Shown here piece after piece: positions 60,513-64,000 of a stretch of DNA of 64,000 nt. Source of the DNA: CAYOXX01 sp964408025 (lineage in GTDB: Bacteria; Acidobacteriota; DATKUA01); contig CAYOXX010000002.1 in the NCBI GenBank assembly GCA_964408025.1, forward strand, positions 109,918 to 173,917, given 5' to 3'. The position numbers and the translations under genes were made by a program. The notes below the pieces were generated by a model. That model was not told where the DNA came from and did not search any database. It saw only the letters and a program-made list of their open reading frames with translations. Each line of letters begins with the position of its first letter. Position 1 is the first letter of the stretch.

Positions 60513-61805
60513 TCAGGTTCGAGGTGCGCTATCAGCCCCTGTTTTCGCAGGCTTCAACCTATCGACGAGGACCAGTACACCGGCCGCCGCGAGAGTTAAT
60601 AGCAGTGGTTGAATCGGCAACGTGAAGCGCACCTGGCCGATGATCGCGGCATGGAAGATCGGGAAAAAGATAATGAACGCGACCGGCAGCCGACGCCTAG
60701 TATTACCCTTCAACGCCCTCCAGCCGGTGATGGCCAGTACGATGGCCAGCCCGTTAATAGCCAGCATGGCCAGCGAAAAGAGCGGCGAGGTGGATAAATA
60801 CCAGAACTGAACGAAGCGTATCGGATAACTGCCAAAAAAATAAAGTGGATTGCGAGAATATAACTCAACGTAATGCGCGAGCACAGCCTTCTCGATTATC
60901 AGTTCTTCCCGCAGGGATCCCCTGGTTCCCCCGTAATAATTGATCGGAGGATAGCCCTGCTCCTCGGTGATGCGCGGGAACGCATCGAGCGCCTCCTGAA
61001 TCGACTTACCGGTTGAAAGTGGGCTTTGGAAAGCGGTTCGAACGTAATAGTCGCCGCACACCAACGGCATCGCCAGGGAGGAATGCACGGGGATCAGGCG
61101 TCCCGTTACCGCCATATTGCGGGCCGTCCAGGGGGCGATGAGTAAAACGGCCACGGCTGCGGCCACGGCGCACAGGCCGAAGGATCTGGCAAGCCCCGCC
61201 CTCCTGATCAGCAGCAGCAGGAAGGCAACGACAATAAATAGGATGGCGAACGACTTGATGTAGGAAGCGGCAGCAATCGAAAGCCCGAAGGCAACGGCCC
61301 TGGCAACACCGGGTTTCTCGACCAGCCTGTCGGCGAGGATGAAGGCGATCAGGCAGACGAATGTAAACGGGATCTCCATCAGCAGCCGCGGTGCGTACCA
61401 GATGGCCAGGGGGTGGAAAGCGATCAGGCCGGCGGCCAGCAATCCAGTGCCCTCGTTGTGCAGCCGGCGCGCAAGCATGTAAGTCAGGAACACAACGCCG
61501 CCCGAAAGGAAGCACTGCGCGATCTGGGCGGCGACGACATTGTGCCCGCCCACAAGCAGGTAGATGAGGGCCAGCAGAGCCGGGTAGCCGGGACCGCGGA
61601 TGACGCTCTCCTCGCCATGGGTCGCTCGAAAGCCGCGGCCCTGGGCCAGGTTCCAGGCCAGATCGTCGTACTCGTCGGGGCTGACCACGAGGCCGAACTG
61701 GTCCTGCAGTGACGGAAAGATGGCGAATGTGAAAACGAGGCAGACGACGACGTTCAATGCGGCCAGGATAGCCGCCCATCCGCCCGCTCTGCGCGAGATT
61801 ATCAC
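60513..61805 (-). CDS. GT39/ArnT-like polytopic glycosyltransferase
   Basis: A 430-residue integral membrane protein with about ten helices; GTG 61805 follows GGAGTAGG. The first periplasmic loop has VVSPDEYDDLAWNLAQGRGF, with the DE.YD-like acidic motif of the GT-C superfamily, then RGPGYPALLALIYLLVGGHN. LAIWYAPRLLMEIPFTFVCL is also typical of family 39/ArnT (PMT_2). Such enzymes transfer a sugar from a polyprenyl-phosphate carrier to lipid A, protein or glycan on the outer face of the inner membrane. The downstream prenyl-phosphate phosphoribosyltransferase-like gene could provide the donor. The acceptor is unknown. Confidence 0.85.
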   Translation of the reverse strand: MIISRRAGGWAAILAALNVVVCLVFTFAIFPSLQDQFGLVVSPDEYDDLAWNLAQGRGFRATHGEESVIRGPGYPALLALIYLLVGGHNVVAAQIAQCFLSGGVVFLTYMLARRLHNEGTGLLAAGLIAFHPLAIWYAPRLLMEIPFTFVCLIAFILADRLVEKPGVARAVAFGLSIAAASYIKSFAILFIVVAFLLLLIRRAGLARSFGLCAVAAAVAVLLIAPWTARNMAVTGRLIPVHSSLAMPLVCGDYYVRTAFQSPLSTGKSIQEALDAFPRITEEQGYPPINYYGGTRGSLREELIIEKAVLAHYVELYSRNPLYFFGSYPIRFVQFWYLSTSPLFSLAMLAINGLAIVLAITGWRALKGNTRRRLPVAFIIFFPIFHAAIIGQVRFTLPIQPLLLTLAAAGVLVLVDRLKPAKTGADSAPRT

Positions 61806-62018
61806 TCACCTACTCCTACTTGAACGCTCGGGATACGCCTGGACGTCATTGCTCGACCGGATGCCAGCCATTAGCATCAAGCCGTCCCGGCAGAACTTTG
61901 CAGCAACAGAAATAATCCCTTCTACTGAGATCTCATCGATTAATTTGTAGTTATACTAACGCAGTCTAGAAGAACGTGCCCGAAGATATCAAGCGTTAAA
62001 GTCGCGCGCTGATAGTCG

Positions 62019-62630
62019 TCAATGCGGAAACGGAAAGGCCCCCGGGCGAATCAGCTCGGCTGCGTCGCCCTCGCAGCGGACTACCGTCGACGGCAGCGAG
62101 GGCGGCAGAGCTCCCGCGTCGACTAGCGCGTCCAGATCGGCGGCGAATTCGCTCGCGATCTCCTCCGGGTCCTCCAGCGGAGGGCTGCCGCTGCGGTTGG
62201 CGCTCGTCGAAGTCAGGGCACCGCCGGCGGCCATACAGATAGCACGGCAGAGCCGCGATGCCGGTACCCTGAAGCCTAGGGTGGCACCGCCCCGCAGCAA
62301 CGTGCCCGGCAGGTCGCGCCGGACCCTCATCACCAGCGTCAGCGGCGCCGGCCAGTGTCTGAGCAGACCGCGCGCTGCATCCGGTATCTCGTCGCTCCAG
62401 CCGCCAAGCCGCGTCGAGCTGTCCAGCAGAACAAGCAGCGGCCAGCCGTGATCCCGCCCTCGCCCCTTAAGGCTGTATATCCGCTCCAGCGACGGCTGCG
62501 AAAGCGGATCGCAACCCAGCCCATAGATCGTGTCGGTCGGGTAGGCGACGACCCCGCCGCCTTTCAATATCTCGCCGATCTCCGCCAGCGCCGTGTTGTC
62601 GCCCGGCCCGCCGATGCGAATGCGCCGCAT
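62019..62630 (-). CDS. tsaC: L-threonylcarbamoyladenylate synthase
   Basis: A 203-residue YrdC/Sua5-domain protein of single-domain length. It has VVAYPTDTIYGLGCDPLSQP, the KR-containing ERIYSLKGRGRDHGWPLLVL, PAPLTLVMRVRRDLP, GFRVPASRLCRAICMAAGG and TSTSANRSGSPP. It makes threonylcarbamoyl-AMP from Thr, bicarbonate and ATP for the t6A37 modification of tRNAs reading ANN codons. The second (Sua5) domain is absent. It is divergent from the TrmH-family gene 66 bases away. The usual KxR motif appears as LKGRGR, an acceptable variant. Confidence 0.92.
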   Translation of the reverse strand: MRRIRIGGPGDNTALAEIGEILKGGGVVAYPTDTIYGLGCDPLSQPSLERIYSLKGRGRDHGWPLLVLLDSSTRLGGWSDEIPDAARGLLRHWPAPLTLVMRVRRDLPGTLLRGGATLGFRVPASRLCRAICMAAGGALTSTSANRSGSPPLEDPEEIASEFAADLDALVDAGALPPSLPSTVVRCEGDAAELIRPGAFPFPH

Positions 62631-62695
62631 ACTTCGTCCGTTGCCAATCGGTTTGCCACTTAATAGGATATCATGACCGGCAAAGAGGTACGCGC

Positions 62696-63478
62696 GTGCG
62701 ACGGATCAGCGGCAAGAGCAACGCCCTGCTCAAGGATTTCCGCAGGGCTGGCCGCGGCGACGACCTGGCCTTGGTCGAAGGGCCGAAATTGCTTGGGGAG
62801 GCGCTCGCGGCGGGCGTGGAGATCCGCGCTGCTCTGGTCGCCGACGCGGCGCTGGAGGAGTTCGAAGAGCTGCTGAGGAGCTGCACCGAGATCGGGGCGG
62901 ACGTCGCGTCGGCGCCCGAGCGGCTGCTCGCATCGGTCGGCGACGCGGTGACGCATCGGGGAATAGTCGCCCTGGCGGCGCTGAAGAAACTAGAACTGAG
63001 CGAGCTACCCCTTTCCGCCGAGCCGCTGCTCGTCGCCGCCGACGCTGTCCAGGACCCCGGCAACCTGGGAGCGATCGTCAGGAGCGCGGCCGCCTTCGGC
63101 GCCGAGGCCCTGATCGCCCTGCCCGGCTCCGCCAATCCCTTCGGCGCCAAGGCCATCCGCGGTTCCGCCGGCGCCTGCTTCCGCCTGCCGATCGCCGTGG
63201 CCGAAGTAGAGGAGCTGCCGCCATGGCTGCGCGCGCAGGAGATCGCGTTGGTTGGTCTGGATCGCCGCGGCTGCACGCCCCTGACCGATTACGACTTCAG
63301 AAAACCGTGTGCTATCATCGTCGGCAGCGAGGGCTCCGGGCTCTCGCCGGAGCTGCTGGGCGCCGCCGACGCCCTGGTAAGCATCCCGATCGCGGGCGCA
63401 GTGGAGAGCCTTAACGCCGCCGTCGCGGTCTCGATCGCGCTCTTCGAGGCGGCGCGTCAGCGCGGAGAAGCGAGCTAA
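62696..63478 (+). CDS. TrmH/SpoU family RNA 2'-O-methyltransferase
   Basis: A 260-residue SPOUT methyltransferase with GTG start. The N-terminal substrate-binding domain (NALLKDFRRAGRGDDLALVE, GPKLLGEALAAGV) is followed by the SPOUT knot: motif 1 VLVAADAVQDPGNLGAIVRSA-like AADAVQDPGNLGAIVRSAAA, motif 2 IIVGSEGSGLSPELL, and motif 3 SIPIAGAVESLNAAVAVSIA. These bind SAM and methylate the 2'-OH of a tRNA or 23S rRNA nucleotide (RlmB or TsnR-like). The exact target cannot be told. Its stop codon directly abuts the TTG start of rarA. Confidence 0.9.
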   Translation: MRRISGKSNALLKDFRRAGRGDDLALVEGPKLLGEALAAGVEIRAALVADAALEEFEELLRSCTEIGADVASAPERLLASVGDAVTHRGIVALAALKKLELSELPLSAEPLLVAADAVQDPGNLGAIVRSAAAFGAEALIALPGSANPFGAKAIRGSAGACFRLPIAVAEVEELPPWLRAQEIALVGLDRRGCTPLTDYDFRKPCAIIVGSEGSGLSPELLGAADALVSIPIAGAVESLNAAVAVSIALFEAARQRGEAS

Positions 63479-64000
63479 TTGGCCAAAGAGCTTTTTGACG
63501 ATCCAGAACAGTCGGCGCCCGGTGTGCCGCTTGCCGAGCGCATGCGCCCGCGTTCGCTCGACGAGTTCGTCGGCCAGGAGAGTATCCTCGGTGAGGGCGG
63601 CCTGCTGCGGAGCCTGATCGCCGAGGATAAGCTGAGCTCCGCCATCTTCTGGGGGCCGCCGGGCAGCGGCAAGACCACGCTGGCGCGCATCATCGCCGCC
63701 GGCACTTCCGCCGAGTTTGTAGCCTTCAGCGCCGTAACCTCCGGCGTCAGGGACGTGCGCCGCATCATCAAGGAGGCGGCGCTCATGCGCCGACACGACG
63801 GGCGGCGCTCGATACTCTTCATCGACGAGGTGCACCGCTTCAACAAGGCGCAGCAGGACGCCTTCCTGCCCGCAGTCGAGGACGGCACCATCGTGCTGAT
63901 CGGGGCGACCACCGAAAATCCCAGCTTCGAGGTCATCACACCCCTGCTCAGCCGCACCAAGGTATTCGTCCTCGAATCGCTCGCCGCCGACCTCGCCGAG
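63479..64000 (+). CDS. rarA: Replication-associated recombination protein RarA (5' part, cut by window end)
   Basis: 174 codons from TTG 63479 to the window edge, in frame throughout. The N-terminal PLAERMRPRSLDEFVGQESI is the clamp-loader-like start. Walker A FWGPPGSGKTTLARII, SAVTSGVRDVRRIIKEA, Walker B SILFIDEVHRFNKAQQDAFL and ATTENPSFEVITPLLSR match RarA/MgsA, a hexameric AAA+ ATPase acting at stalled forks. Start TTG immediately follows the TrmH stop codon, so translation is coupled. An ATG in frame (63539-63541) is too far downstream to be the start, because it would remove the conserved PLAER. Confidence 0.95.
   Translation, partial: MAKELFDDPEQSAPGVPLAERMRPRSLDEFVGQESILGEGGLLRSLIAEDKLSSAIFWGPPGSGKTTLARIIAAGTSAEFVAFSAVTSGVRDVRRIIKEAALMRRHDGRRSILFIDEVHRFNKAQQDAFLPAVEDGTIVLIGATTENPSFEVITPLLSRTKVFVLESLAADLAE

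Overview
The window looks like a chromosomal stretch of a Gram-negative bacterium of Acidobacteriota-like type. Supporting signs are a TonB-dependent receptor with an N-terminal carboxypeptidase-regulatory domain, a GWxTD/TPR protein, many secreted hydrolases, LysM and DUF4097 proteins, and high GC in most genes. The phylum is inferred from gene content; no rRNA or marker phylogeny is available here. There is no phage, IS element or CRISPR array. Intergenic repeats and gene remnants are frequent in the first 35 kb; after about 35 kb the sequence becomes compact, GC-rich and mostly housekeeping or envelope genes.

Layout. 0.3-6.6 kb: three surface or secreted proteins (a glycosidase-like beta-propeller, a lipase with a jelly-roll tail, and a kelch/beta-helix chimera). 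7.0-15.2 kb: a one-direction catabolic cluster with class III aminotransferase, hydantoinase/dihydropyrimidinase, group II PLP decarboxylase, AGCS amino-acid/Na+ symporter, an unknown 155-aa protein, Asp/Glu/hydantoin racemase and a YgeY-type M20 hydrolase. 15.2-18.1 kb: a degraded zone with a domain remnant, a small membrane protein, a frameshifted secreted gene and a GYD protein. 18.6-33.2 kb: a GWxTD protein, a DUF819 transporter, then a block around a sigma-54 activator. That block holds a serine-hydrolase lipoprotein, a C39-like peptidase, an alpha-oxoamine synthase, a TonB receptor and a class A beta-lactamase-like protein. Four of its transcription units carry good -24/-12 sigma-54 promoter matches, and an inverted repeat between the activator and its divergent neighbour looks like an upstream activator site.

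33.2-34.7 kb: repeats derived from the 3' end of a tRNA-Ser(GGA) gene, and a poly-Asp PepSY-like protein. 34.8-41.0 kb: envelope genes. These include a three-gene cassette of a Csd6/Pgp2-like L,D-transpeptidase-fold protein with an NTF2-like domain, a single-pass membrane protein, and a Csd4/Pgp1-like M99 carboxypeptidase. This is the kind of peptidoglycan-trimming set known to control helical cell shape in Helicobacter and Campylobacter. 41.3-44.8 kb: a response regulator with a degenerate HD-GYP domain, GAPDH and a DUF4097 protein. 45.0-50.6 kb: a surface-polysaccharide operon (UDP-glucose dehydrogenase, coiled-coil methyltransferase, two glycosyltransferase-like proteins, arabinose-5-phosphate isomerase). 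51-61.8 kb: radical SAM proteins, inositol-phosphate synthase, CysRS, an M1 peptidase, a UbiA-type prenyltransferase and a GT39-like mannosyl/arabinosyltransferase. 62.0-64.0 kb: threonylcarbamoyl-AMP synthase, a TrmH-family methyltransferase and the 5' part of rarA, cut by the window end.

The two most interesting systems are the local sigma-54 regulon (24-33 kb) and the cell-shape-like peptidoglycan cassette (35.7-39.7 kb). In the cassette, the L,D-transpeptidase tail and the membrane protein appear to share an unnamed domain.
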